Positions 33,261 to 42,032 of a stretch of DNA of 64,000 nt are shown piece after piece. Position numbers and translations under genes: made by a program. A model generated the notes under the pieces. The model saw nothing but the letters and a program-made list of their open reading frames with translations, was not told the DNA's origin and did not search any database. Numbering within the stretch: the stretch's first letter is position 1; the number at the start of each line of letters is the position of its first letter. The DNA comes from Chitinophagaceae bacterium (GTDB lineage: Bacteria > Bacteroidota > Bacteroidia > Chitinophagales > Chitinophagaceae), in assembly GCA_016699815.1 (NCBI GenBank), contig CP065012.1:1674001-1738000 (forward strand), written 5' to 3'.

Positions 33261-36200
33261 TTACCTTATTATCAGTTTTTCCGTAAGTGTTTGTTTGCCG
33301 TTGGCAATGCTTAAAGTATAAACGCCATTGGCAATACCGTGTATATTTAAGCGGCTTGCGCTGCCTGTTGACAGGTTTTGGCTTTTCCAGGTTTTCACTA
33401 GTGCTCCTTTTGCATCAAACAGGTTAATATTTGCCTTGCTATTCATACCGCTTACAAAAACGGCAATTACGTCGCTTGCAGGATTGGGGCTAATGCTTAT
33501 AAATATATTGCCCTTACCTTTAATTTTTGCCTGGCGTACATCCGATAATTTTTCATTGTTGTCAATATCTTTTTGCCTTAGGCGATAATAATAGATAACA
33601 TCTGGCTCAACATAATTATCGGTGTAAGTATAGTGGGAAATAATGTTGCTGTTCATTTTTCCATTGATCCATGAAATAGGTTCAAATTGGTTTCCGTCTA
33701 TGCTTCTTTCTACAAAAAAACCTTTGTTATTGTTTTCAATTGAAGTGCTCCAGTTAAGAACAATATTTTTATTATTGGACAACGCATCAAAGTTGAGTAT
33801 GGCAACAGGCACTACGGAGGTTTGATAAACCAGCAAAAATTGAGAAAAGCCGCCGGTAAAATCCCCGCTAAAAGAAGCATATCCTTTTGTTGCCCGCTGA
33901 TCGTCTATTACTGCATTTACCACTTCAGCATCGGCACTGTTGATGAGGCCGCCAAGGTTTATGCCGTTTTTAACTTTCATTAATTTAAGGTTTGCAAAAT
34001 TTGCGCCCCATATGGCAAGTTCGGCGGTAGTATAATATAGCGTTACATTATAGCTTGCGGTTGTATTGGCAATGGCAGGCGAAATATTTACTACTTTTTC
34101 GCTGCGGAGGTAAGTAGCTGCTGTGCTGCTAAGTGAAATATTTGTGTTGCCGGCCTGTGTAATAGTTGCAGTAAGGCAACCAGGCGATACAGATGGGTTG
34201 CTCAATTTAGCAATTACCTGGCCATCGTTGCTGCTGTAAAAATTACTGCTGCCCGATGTAGATAAAATATTTTCTGTAGCTGCATGGTTCAACTGGCTTT
34301 CTACTGTTACATTTTTTCCGGTAACAACAACATCATCTATTGCAAATGGCGGTTGGTTGGCAACGCTATTATCCGAAATCCATCGGAACATTAACCTTAA
34401 ATTACTGGTTCCAATTGTTCCGGCAGGTAAATTGATATTTAAAGTAGTTGAGCTGGTTATTCCCTGCAGGTAAACATCGTTATTCAATACTGTAAGTACA
34501 GAATAATTAGTGCCGTTGAGTGTATAATAAACCAATCCAAAATCATAAAAAGTGCCGCTGTCTATTTCTCCATTACTCACCAGCTTAAGAGATACGGAAA
34601 TATCTTTTAGCCCGGCTGCATTCAGTAAAGGGGTAACTGCCCTTGCATCAGTACCTGTTGCAGTACTGGAATAGGCCATTGCAGCCGTGCCATTTGTTAC
34701 TGCAGTGGAATTGCCATTGGAAATATGCAAAGTGTTGCCACTAAATCCATAAGTGCCTGCACCGGTATTATTGCCTACCCATTTATTGGTAGTGGATGTA
34801 CCAGCAGCATTGCTGGTAACCCATCCTGCTGGTACCTGGTTGCTGCCGGTAGTGATGCCAAAATTTTCTGAAAGCAATGTTACGGTTGGCATTGTATTGT
34901 TAATGCTATAATTAAAATCATCATCGGTAATGGTTATCGTATATTGGTTTGCAGAGCCGCAGGCTATTGATTGCTGCACACCTGTGCCGGAAATATTAAA
35001 AGCTAACTGTATGGTTTCGGCGCTTTCTATAATAGCATCGTCATAAATCCTTAGCGTAAATACTTTATCGGTTGCATCTCCATTGGTATAGGTTACCGAT
35101 GAAGGCGTAATAGTATAATCAGTAATTTCGGTTGCCGATCCTGTTTTTGAAAGGCTAAGTGTTGCGTTTCCATTTGCTGTAGATTCTACACCTACTGTAA
35201 TAGGATATTCTTTGTATCTCGGGCAAGCGCCACTTGCTGTTTCGGAAACGGTTGTTTGCCCCGGCTTAAAGAAAATGCGGTTAAGCATTGGGGAAACCCC
35301 CGTAGTGGAAGAAGGCAATTCTTTTCTGCGTGGGCTGTTGAGCATTACTACCTGGCAGCGCTCCGATTGATTTAAGGTAAAAGTATTGAGGCAAATATCA
35401 TTACTGTAATCCATGTAGTTTTCAAACATTTTTGGTACAGATGGAGTACAGCCATTTGCCGTTCCGGGAGCAGGGCAGCCGCTGGTTAATGCGTTTTGCG
35501 GAGGTGTATCGGTACAATAATCATTGCCGCAATTTGCGTCCCCTGTAATATGGCGAAGGCCAAAAAAATGGCCCAGTTCATGGGTGAGTGTGCGGCCATA
35601 CTGGTATGGTGATGCCGTGCCGGGATTAGATAAACTGCCTACGCTTCCACTCATTACTACTACGCCTGCTGTTTGATCGGTTTCACTATTGCCAAGGCCT
35701 GGCAATGTACTCATTGCCGGAAATGTTGCATAACCCAATAATCCGCTGCCCGAAAAATCGGCCAGCCAAATATTTACATACCGGTAAGGGTCCCAATAGC
35801 TTTGTGGTTTTACTACATTATCAAAATGCGTCATTACTGCATTCATACTGCTAAGCCCAGATGGGTTCTGCCAGCCGGACTGGCTCCTCCAGTTTATTCT
35901 TACAATACCGGGCTCGCAAAGTAAATTGCCCATTGGGTCCACTTTTGCCGCAACAAAACGAACGCCTAAGTCGGTAGCGCTTCCATAACCTGAACCGGAA
36001 AGATTGGCAAAATCTGCATTTAACTGCTGTATTTGTGCAGTTACTATTGCTTGTGTAAGATTTGCACCTGTGCCAATTGTGCTTTCGGTATTACCATCAT
36101 AAATTACATGAAATATAATGGGTACAGAAAAAATGGTTGTAGGTGGGCCAAAATTATTGAGTTGTTTAAATTCGTTGATGAGCCTTTGCATTTCAGCTTC

Positions 36201-36359
36201 ATAGGCCGCATCATTAAATCCACGGACACGGTTTTTTTCCATTTCGGCGCTAAAGCCACATTTATCTGCTGCGGCTACAAATGGCGATTTTAAAACCTGT
36301 TGGGAAAATACATTAGATACAATAAAACCAAATAGAAAAAGGGTGTAAATTTTCTTCAT
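33261..36359 (-). CDS. Secreted M43 (pappalysin-type) metalloprotease with T9SS sorting domain
   Basis: A 1032-residue secreted protease. A signal peptide (LFLFGFIVSNVFSQ) is followed by the metzincin domain, with zinc motif HELGHFFGLRH at 260-270 and Met-turn NYMDYS near 316, and paired cysteines typical of M43. A Calx-beta-like segment (about 390-470, DYTITPSSVTYTNGD), a beta-sandwich (about 500-690) and Thr/Ser-rich domains follow. The last ~75 residues (SPNPASDVIAVFV ... GVYTLSIANGKQTLTEKLIIR) are a type-A T9SS C-terminal sorting domain. It is secreted through the outer membrane by the type IX system and probably digests extracellular protein. It lies downstream of eno on the same strand. 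Confidence 0.93.
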   Translation of the reverse strand: MKKIYTLFLFGFIVSNVFSQQVLKSPFVAAADKCGFSAEMEKNRVRGFNDAAYEAEMQRLINEFKQLNNFGPPTTIFSVPIIFHVIYDGNTESTIGTGANLTQAIVTAQIQQLNADFANLSGSGYGSATDLGVRFVAAKVDPMGNLLCEPGIVRINWRSQSGWQNPSGLSSMNAVMTHFDNVVKPQSYWDPYRYVNIWLADFSGSGLLGYATFPAMSTLPGLGNSETDQTAGVVVMSGSVGSLSNPGTASPYQYGRTLTHELGHFFGLRHITGDANCGNDYCTDTPPQNALTSGCPAPGTANGCTPSVPKMFENYMDYSNDICLNTFTLNQSERCQVVMLNSPRRKELPSSTTGVSPMLNRIFFKPGQTTVSETASGACPRYKEYPITVGVESTANGNATLSLSKTGSATEITDYTITPSSVTYTNGDATDKVFTLRIYDDAIIESAETIQLAFNISGTGVQQSIACGSANQYTITITDDDFNYSINNTMPTVTLLSENFGITTGSNQVPAGWVTSNAAGTSTTNKWVGNNTGAGTYGFSGNTLHISNGNSTAVTNGTAAMAYSSTATGTDARAVTPLLNAAGLKDISVSLKLVSNGEIDSGTFYDFGLVYYTLNGTNYSVLTVLNNDVYLQGITSSTTLNINLPAGTIGTSNLRLMFRWISDNSVANQPPFAIDDVVVTGKNVTVESQLNHAATENILSTSGSSNFYSSNDGQVIAKLSNPSVSPGCLTATITQAGNTNISLSSTAATYLRSEKVVNISPAIANTTASYNVTLYYTTAELAIWGANFANLKLMKVKNGINLGGLINSADAEVVNAVIDDQRATKGYASFSGDFTGGFSQFLLVYQTSVVPVAILNFDALSNNKNIVLNWSTSIENNNKGFFVERSIDGNQFEPISWINGKMNSNIISHYTYTDNYVEPDVIYYYRLRQKDIDNNEKLSDVRQAKIKGKGNIFISISPNPASDVIAVFVSGMNSKANINLFDAKGALVKTWKSQNLSTGSASRLNIHGIANGVYTLSIANGKQTLTEKLIIR

Positions 36360-36468
36360 GCTTGTAACTTTAGGTTATGCTTATTAAAACCCTATCCTGC
36401 AATGGGTGCAGTACAGGGGTTTATTAATGTAAATATAATTGTAAAAATAGTAAAAGTAAAACCTGGCT

Positions 36469-37758
36469 TTATTTGCCAAATTTTATGTTTCCCGAAGGGT
36501 AAATACCATTATCGCCCAATATTTCTTCAATACGAATTAGTTGATTGTATTTTGCCATGCGGTCACTCCTGCTGGCCGATCCGGTTTTTATTTGGCCACA
36601 ATTTAAGGCAACGGCTAAATCCGCTATGGTACTGTCTTCTGTTTCGCCGCTGCGGTGGCTCATAATGGTGTTAAATCCATTATTTTGTGCAAGGCTCACG
36701 GCATTAATGGTTTCGGTAAGGGTGCCAATTTGGTTTACTTTCACCAATAATGCGTTGGAAATTTTTTCATCTATCCCTCTTTGTAACCTTTTTACATTGG
36801 TAACAAAAAGATCATCTCCTACCAGTTGACATTTGCTGCCTACTGCATCGGTAAGCATTTTCCACCCTTTCCAGTCGTCTTCGGCCATACCATCTTCAAT
36901 AGAAATAATAGGGTATTTTTTTACCCATCCTTCCCAAAATTTTACCAGTTGCTCACTGCTTAATTTTTTACCATCGCTTTTATGATATATATATTTTTTT
37001 TCTTTTGCATTCCACAATTCGCTATTGGCGGCATCCATGGCAATGGCTACCTGTGTGCCTGTTTTATAACCAGCCGCCTGTATGGCGGTAAGTACGGTTT
37101 CAATGGCTTCTTCATTGCTTTGTATATTGGGGGCAAAGCCACCTTCATCTCCCACATTGGTACTGTATCCTTTCTTTTTCAATACCGTTTTTAAAGCATG
37201 AAAAATTTCTACGCCCCATTGCAGCCCTTCGCTAAAGCTGGTAGCGCCAATTGGCATTACCATAAATTCCTGGAAGTCTATTTTATTATCTGCATGAGCG
37301 CCGCCATTTAAAATATTCATCATGGGTATGGGTAAAACTTTGGCATTGGTGCCACCAATATACCGGTAAAGTGGCAGGTTGGCTTCCAGGGCAGCAGCTT
37401 TAGCTACCGCAAGGCTTACCGCTAAAAGTGCATTAGCGCCCAGTTTTGCTTTATTTTCGGTACCGTCCAGTTTTAGTAATGCTGCATCTATTCCTGTTTG
37501 GTTGGCAACATCCCAGCCAAGCAGGTTATCTGCAATAATGGTATTCACATTTTTAACGGCTTTTAATACCGATTTACCGCCATAATATTTTTTATTATTA
37601 TCCCTTAGTTCTACGGCTTCATGAATGCCGGTACTGGCGCCGCTGGGTACGGCTGCACGGCCTAATTTTTCATTTTCTGTTAAAATATCTACTTCTACAG
37701 TAGGGTTGCCCCGGCTATCGAGTATCTGGCGGGCATTAATTGATGCTATGTAACTCAT
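36469..37758 (-). CDS. eno: Enolase
   Basis: A 429-residue glycolytic enzyme converting 2-phosphoglycerate to phosphoenolpyruvate. It begins MSYIASINARQILDSRGNPT; ATG 37758 matches the family N-terminus, and an ATG nine codons upstream (37785) is rejected. Conserved motifs: SGASTGIHEAVELRD, the catalytic GDEGGFAPN, SIEDGMAEDDW, VGDDLFVTN, and SHRSGETEDSTIADLAVA with the active-site lysines/histidines. A weak stem at the stop (TTTGGC/GCCAGG with T-run) may terminate it before the M43 gene. Confidence 0.97.
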   Translation of the reverse strand: MSYIASINARQILDSRGNPTVEVDILTENEKLGRAAVPSGASTGIHEAVELRDNNKKYYGGKSVLKAVKNVNTIIADNLLGWDVANQTGIDAALLKLDGTENKAKLGANALLAVSLAVAKAAALEANLPLYRYIGGTNAKVLPIPMMNILNGGAHADNKIDFQEFMVMPIGATSFSEGLQWGVEIFHALKTVLKKKGYSTNVGDEGGFAPNIQSNEEAIETVLTAIQAAGYKTGTQVAIAMDAANSELWNAKEKKYIYHKSDGKKLSSEQLVKFWEGWVKKYPIISIEDGMAEDDWKGWKMLTDAVGSKCQLVGDDLFVTNVKRLQRGIDEKISNALLVKVNQIGTLTETINAVSLAQNNGFNTIMSHRSGETEDSTIADLAVALNCGQIKTGSASRSDRMAKYNQLIRIEEILGDNGIYPSGNIKFGK

Positions 37759-37786
37759 TTTTTTATTTTTACTTGTATTTACCATT

Positions 37787-37794
37787 CAAAAATA
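37787..37794 (-). promoter_or_regulatory. Candidate -7 element (TATTTTTG) for eno
   Basis: On the - strand TATTTTTG fits TAnnTTTG, 28 bp before the ATG at 37758. A TTG at 37821-37819 gives a 24-bp spacer, slightly long. The element would leave the upstream ATG 37785 almost on the transcription start, supporting 37758. Confidence 0.4.
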
Positions 37795-37908
37795 CTATTT
37801 TCGCCCTTACGTCCGATTCAATCTGTTGATTTTTTCTCCTTATACCTGTCAAACCACTTAGTAATCCAATATTTTAATGTTTTATTAAAAATTTAATTCG
37901 CATTTTTT

Positions 37909-39465
37909 ATGCAAAGATTTAGTTATGTTATTCTGTGTGCCTTTTTTCTTACAACAATGCACACTGCCCTTGCTCAAAACAATGTAGGTGTTGGAACCAA
38001 TTCCCCAGATATTTCTGCGGCACTTGACGTTTCCAGTACAGATAAAGGGTTGCTTCCGCCAAGGCTCTCTACAGCTCAGCGTAATGCAATGCCCAATAAA
38101 ACAGCGGGATTATTAATTTATAATACCAGTGTATCCTGCCTGGAAATGTACAATGGCTCGGCATGGATAAACCTGTGTACCGGCGGCCCTTCAAGTATTG
38201 TAACAAAATCTTTGCTTGGTGGCAACCAGGAAGACAGAGGCTATTCTGTTCAGCAGCTTGCCGATGGTGGTTTTATTATTGGCGCTACCACAAGCTCCTC
38301 TGCAAATGGGGATGTAACCCCGGGCAACCATGGCGGTTACGACTGCTGGGTTATAAGGCTCGATGCTAGCGCTAATATTTTATGGAACCGGGTATTGGGC
38401 GGTGTTGGCGACGAACAACTTGCCGAACTGAGGCCTACTGCCGATGGTGGATTTGTTTTTTGCGCTAGCTCTACTTCCAGCGCTAATGGAGATGTAACTG
38501 AGGCTACAAAAGGCTTAACAGATTATTGGATAGTAAAATTAGATGCTTCGGGAAATATAGTTTGGAACAGGTTGCTGGGTGGCGACCAGGATGATATCCC
38601 TACTTCTATAAATGAAAATGCAGGGGGAACAATAGTTGTGGCTGGCAGCTCAGAATCTTCCGGCACAGGTAATGTTACCGAAACCAATCATGGCTTAACC
38701 GATTTTTGGATTGTAAAACTCAATTCAACCGGTAGTACTATTACTTTCAACCGCTTGCTGGGCGGAAATGGGGAAGAAAGGGCTTTTAGCATAAAAGAAG
38801 TAACCAGCGATAATGGTTATGTAGTTGCCGGATACAGTACTTCAAGCGCCAATGGAAATGTAAGTGGGGTTTTAAACGGCCTTTCAGATTTTTGGGTACT
38901 TAAACTTACTTCAGCCGGAACCCTTAGCTGGAACAGACTTGTAGGCGGTAATGCAGAAGAGTATGCTTATTCACTCGTTACGGTTTCTGATGGAAGTCTC
39001 ATTGTAGGAGAAACAAATTCTACAGGCGGCGGAAATATTTCCGGTTCATCCAATGGCGGTTCCGATTATCTTATTGCTAAATTAAGCACTACCGGAACCG
39101 TTTCCTGGACTTCAATAAAAGGCGGAACCGATGATGATATTGCATGGTCGGTTGTGCAAACCGGAACCGATTATGTTATTGCCGGCCAATCATTATCATC
39201 TGCTTCTGGCGATGTAACCGAAGCCACACATGGCGCAACAGATTCCTGGTTGATAAAAATAAACAGTACCGGCACGCTGCTTTGGAATAAGTTATTGGGT
39301 GGTTCGGGAGATGATGTTAGCTATGATGTAAGGCCAACCTCCGACGGTGGATTTGTACTAACAGGTTACACCAACAGCTCCAACAACGGAAATGTTTTTG
39401 GCGTAAACCATGGCGGCGACGATGTGTGGTTGTACCGGTTGGATGGCAGCGGCAATATTCAATAA
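37909..39465 (+). CDS. Secreted protein with tail-fibre-like N-domain and seven-repeat propeller
   Basis: A 518-residue exported protein (signal ending about TALAQ). Residues 24-95 carry the motif NNVGVGTNSPDISAALDVSS ... YNGSAWINLC, a short domain common in Bacteroidota surface and tail-fibre-like proteins. Residues 101-518 are exactly seven tandem units of about 60 residues, each with LLGG, an acidic D/E-D, a G-G-F/Y-V-V strand, SSANGDVT, a D-x-W-V/I-K-L strand and a closing LxWN. Seven units fit a beta propeller. No T9SS sorting domain is present, so its release or anchoring route is unclear. Repeats are diverged, so this is an old duplication. Confidence 0.72.
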   Translation: MQRFSYVILCAFFLTTMHTALAQNNVGVGTNSPDISAALDVSSTDKGLLPPRLSTAQRNAMPNKTAGLLIYNTSVSCLEMYNGSAWINLCTGGPSSIVTKSLLGGNQEDRGYSVQQLADGGFIIGATTSSSANGDVTPGNHGGYDCWVIRLDASANILWNRVLGGVGDEQLAELRPTADGGFVFCASSTSSANGDVTEATKGLTDYWIVKLDASGNIVWNRLLGGDQDDIPTSINENAGGTIVVAGSSESSGTGNVTETNHGLTDFWIVKLNSTGSTITFNRLLGGNGEERAFSIKEVTSDNGYVVAGYSTSSANGNVSGVLNGLSDFWVLKLTSAGTLSWNRLVGGNAEEYAYSLVTVSDGSLIVGETNSTGGGNISGSSNGGSDYLIAKLSTTGTVSWTSIKGGTDDDIAWSVVQTGTDYVIAGQSLSSASGDVTEATHGATDSWLIKINSTGTLLWNKLLGGSGDDVSYDVRPTSDGGFVLTGYTNSSNNGNVFGVNHGGDDVWLYRLDGSGNIQ

Positions 39466-39492
39466 AAAACAGGAGTTACCATTTTATATTTA

Positions 39493-39520
39493 AGGTTTGC
39501 ACTTTGTGCAAGCCTTTTTT
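39493..39520 (+). terminator. Intrinsic terminator of the propeller gene
   Basis: AGGTTTGCAC pairs with GTGCAAGCCT (one G-U) around TTT, followed by TTTTT. It ends 27 bp after the stop codon. Confidence 0.7.
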
Positions 39521-39588
39521 ATTTTTTAAAACCTAAGCTTCTTAATTTCGTGCTGGAATATTAATATGTTTGTTCAACAATACATCTC

Positions 39589-40896
39589 ATGGGAATATTT
39601 GAAGTAAGAGGAGGAAAATCCCTGTCGGGAGAAATTACCCCGCAGGGCGCAAAAAACGAAGCTTTGCAAATCATAAGCGCAGTATTGCTTACCGATGAAG
39701 AGGTAATCATAAAAAACATACCCGATATAATTGACGTAAATCTTCAAATAGAATTACTTGCAGAAATGCAGGTAAAAATAAACCGTATAGACCGGCATAC
39801 CTGCAGCTTTAAAGCTGATGACGTAAATGTAGCATACCTCAGCAGCAAAGAGTTTCATAAAAAAAGTTCAAGGTTGCGTGGCTCTGTAATGCTTGCCGGG
39901 CCGCTGCTTGCAAGATTTAAAAAAGCATTTTTACCAAAACCCGGCGGCGATAAAATTGGCCGTCGAAGGCTGGATACTCATATTATTGGTTTTGAAAAAT
40001 TAAATGCAAACTTTTCGTATAAAGAAGGCGAAGGTTACTTTACTTTACAAACTCCCGGGCTTAAAGGAACTTATATGTTGCTGGATGAACCCAGCGTAAC
40101 CGGAACTGCAAACATACTTATGGCGGCGGTAATGGCCGAAGGCGCCACAACAATTTACAACGCAGCCTGTGAACCCTACCTGCAGCAACTTTGCAAAATG
40201 CTCAGCCGCATGGGCGCTAAAATTGAAGGCATTGGCAGCAATATGCTCATTATAAATGGCGTAGAAAAATTAAAGGGCACCGAGCATACTTTACTAGCCG
40301 ATATGATTGAAGTGGGCAGTTTTATTGGCCTTGCCGCAATGACGCAAAGCGATATTACCATTAAAAATGCCGGCGTAAAAGAGCTGGGCATTATTCCCGA
40401 AAAATTCCGGCAACTGGGCATTACCATGCATTTTAAAGGCGATGATATTCATGTGCCTGCTCAGGAAATTTATGAAATACAAAAATACCTTGATGGCGGT
40501 GTACTTACTATTTACGACCATCCCTGGCCGGGCTTTACACCCGATTTGCTGAGCATTGTATTAGTAACTGCTATACAGGCAAGAGGTAGTGTACTCATCC
40601 ATCAAAAAATGTTTGAAAGCCGCTTGTTCTTTACCGATAAATTGATAGAAATGGGCGCACAAATTATATTATGCGATCCGCACAGGGCTGTGGTAATAGG
40701 CCTGGAAAGAGAAACAAAACTTCGTGGCATTACCATGAGCAGCCCCGATATAAGGGCTGGCGTGGCCTTGCTTATTGCAGCGCTTAGTGCACAAGGCAAA
40801 AGCACTATTCAAAATATAGAACAAATAGACCGTGGCTACCAAAATATTGATGAGCGCCTGAAAAAACTGGGTGCGGATATTGTGCGGAAGGGTTAG
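39589..40896 (+). CDS. murA: UDP-N-acetylglucosamine 1-carboxyvinyltransferase, Asp-type active site
   Basis: A 435-residue enzyme transferring enolpyruvate from PEP to UDP-GlcNAc, the first committed step of peptidoglycan synthesis. GAKNEAL (residues 20-26), RGSVMLAGPLLARF and the C-terminal IRAGVALLIAAL identify MurA. In the active-site loop the sequence is PKPGGDKIGRR: residue 121 is Asp where E. coli has Cys115, the residue alkylated by fosfomycin. This substitution is known from Mycobacterium and Chlamydia MurA and makes the enzyme insensitive to fosfomycin. The start ATG 39589 gives the standard N-terminus. It converges on the HAD gene 6 bp away. Confidence 0.93.
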   Translation: MGIFEVRGGKSLSGEITPQGAKNEALQIISAVLLTDEEVIIKNIPDIIDVNLQIELLAEMQVKINRIDRHTCSFKADDVNVAYLSSKEFHKKSSRLRGSVMLAGPLLARFKKAFLPKPGGDKIGRRRLDTHIIGFEKLNANFSYKEGEGYFTLQTPGLKGTYMLLDEPSVTGTANILMAAVMAEGATTIYNAACEPYLQQLCKMLSRMGAKIEGIGSNMLIINGVEKLKGTEHTLLADMIEVGSFIGLAAMTQSDITIKNAGVKELGIIPEKFRQLGITMHFKGDDIHVPAQEIYEIQKYLDGGVLTIYDHPWPGFTPDLLSIVLVTAIQARGSVLIHQKMFESRLFFTDKLIEMGAQIILCDPHRAVVIGLERETKLRGITMSSPDIRAGVALLIAALSAQGKSTIQNIEQIDRGYQNIDERLKKLGADIVRKG

Positions 40897-40901
40897 TGTT
40901 T

Positions 40902-41633
40902 TTAAAAAATCTCTTCCAATTGCTGCAAATGAGTTACAGTATAGGTGGGGTTAAAGGTAACCACTGCATTAACATGGTTTACAAAAACGGCATCTAATCC
41001 TGCGTTTAATGCGCCTTTAATATCGGTTTCCAAATTATCGCCAATCATTATACTTTCTTTATAATTAGCGCCTGCAGATTGCAAGGCAAAATCAAAAATT
41101 TCTTTATTGGGCTTTATGCTGTTGCTTGCTTCGGAGGTAATTACTTTGGTAAAATATTTATTGAGGCCGCTGTTGTTGAGTTTTCGCCATTGGGTTTTTT
41201 CAAAACCATTGGTGATTAAATGAAGTTGGTAATTTTTTTGTTGCAGGTAAGCTAATATTTCAAAAGTGTGCGGAAAAACATTTTTCTGGCCTGGTAAAAT
41301 GTCTAAAAAACTTTCGCTCAGTTTTCTTGCCAGGGGTTCATCGGCTATTTTAAAATCCAAAAGTGTGCGCCACATTCTTTTCCATTTGAGTTCATCGGCG
41401 GCAATAAGGCCTTTTTCATATTTTTCCCAAAGTGCAGCATTGTGTACCAGGTATTGGCGGTGAAAATTGGGAAAAGCGGCAACTTTTTCCAACGCATAAG
41501 TTTCATAAACTTCCTCCATGGTAAGCCTTGCATTGGTTTCAAAATCCCATAAGGTATGATCTAAATCAAAAAAAAGGTGCCTGTATTTCAATGTTTTGGA
41601 ATTAAAAGAAGGCAAAGTTAGCGTAAACGCCAT
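40902..41633 (-). CDS. HAD-family hydrolase (YjjG-like nucleotidase)
   Basis: A 243-residue haloacid-dehalogenase hydrolase of the YjjG/noncanonical nucleotidase type. Motif I is FFDLDHTLWDF (about residue 20), motif II ITNGFEKTQW, and motif IV MIGDNLETDIKGALNAG. The L-W-D-F after motif I is typical of the YjjG group, which dephosphorylates pyrimidine nucleoside monophosphates including damaged ones. ATG 41633 gives a 15-residue leader before the domain; TTG 41591 would give the more usual start. Confidence 0.85.
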   Translation of the reverse strand: MAFTLTLPSFNSKTLKYRHLFFDLDHTLWDFETNARLTMEEVYETYALEKVAAFPNFHRQYLVHNAALWEKYEKGLIAADELKWKRMWRTLLDFKIADEPLARKLSESFLDILPGQKNVFPHTFEILAYLQQKNYQLHLITNGFEKTQWRKLNNSGLNKYFTKVITSEASNSIKPNKEIFDFALQSAGANYKESIMIGDNLETDIKGALNAGLDAVFVNHVNAVVTFNPTYTVTHLQQLEEIF

Positions 41634-41718
41634 TCACATTGGTTTTTGAGGCCGAAAACCAGTGGTAATTATTTTTATTAATTTAACAAAAATCATTTCT
41701 TTTTTGCAGGTGATTGGG

Positions 41719-41726
41719 TATATTTG
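41719..41726 (+). promoter_or_regulatory. Candidate -7 element (TATATTTG) for the Cys/Lys-rich peptide
   Basis: TATATTTGGG fits TAnnTTTG, 34 bp before ATG 41761. A TTTG (41703-41706) lies 12 bp upstream, shorter than the usual -33 spacing. Confidence 0.35.
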
Positions 41727-41760
41727 GGCATTGTACAATACAAAAAATTATTTTTAAAAA

Positions 41761-41946
41761 ATGAAAAAAGTATTTTTATTAGCCGCAGCCTTTTTTATGG
41801 TAACGGGTGTTGCCCTTGCAGATAAAGGTAAAAAGAAAAAATGCGCAAAAGGTAAATCCTGCTGCAGCAAAATGAGCAAAGCAGAAAAAAAGGATTGCAA
41901 AAAAAGTTGCCATGGCGATAAAGAAGAAAAGACCGTAAAGCTTTAA
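41761..41946 (+). CDS. Secreted Cys/Lys-rich small protein (61 aa)
   Basis: A 61-residue protein with a clear signal peptide (KVFLLAAAFFMVTGVALA). The mature part of about 40 residues has five cysteines, as C, CC, C and C (CAKGKSCCSK ... KKDCKKSCHG), one histidine and about 17 lysines. This would be exported to the periplasm or surface, where it could bind metal or form disulfides. No named family is recognised. It has its own promoter-like element and a strong terminator, so it is probably a free-standing gene. Function is unknown. Confidence 0.75.
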   Translation: MKKVFLLAAAFFMVTGVALADKGKKKKCAKGKSCCSKMSKAEKKDCKKSCHGDKEEKTVKL

Positions 41947-41966
41947 TTCTTTAAAAATTTATTTAC

Positions 41967-41998
41967 TGCCCCGGAAAAAATCCGGGGCATTTTATTTT
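41967..41998 (+). terminator. Intrinsic terminator of the Cys/Lys-rich peptide gene
   Basis: A perfect 9-bp GC-rich stem TGCCCCGGA/TCCGGGGCA with an AAAAA loop, followed by TTTTATTTT, 20 bp after the stop. Confidence 0.85.
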
Positions 41999-42032
41999 AT
42001 ACCTTTTTGATTGAATTTTCTTTTCTTTGCAC

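Noticed and set aside
38209..39462. Regular ~180-bp periodicity suggesting a repeat array or CRISPR-like locus
   Set aside because: The period is in-frame coding for seven diverged propeller units; there are no identical direct repeats with unique spacers.
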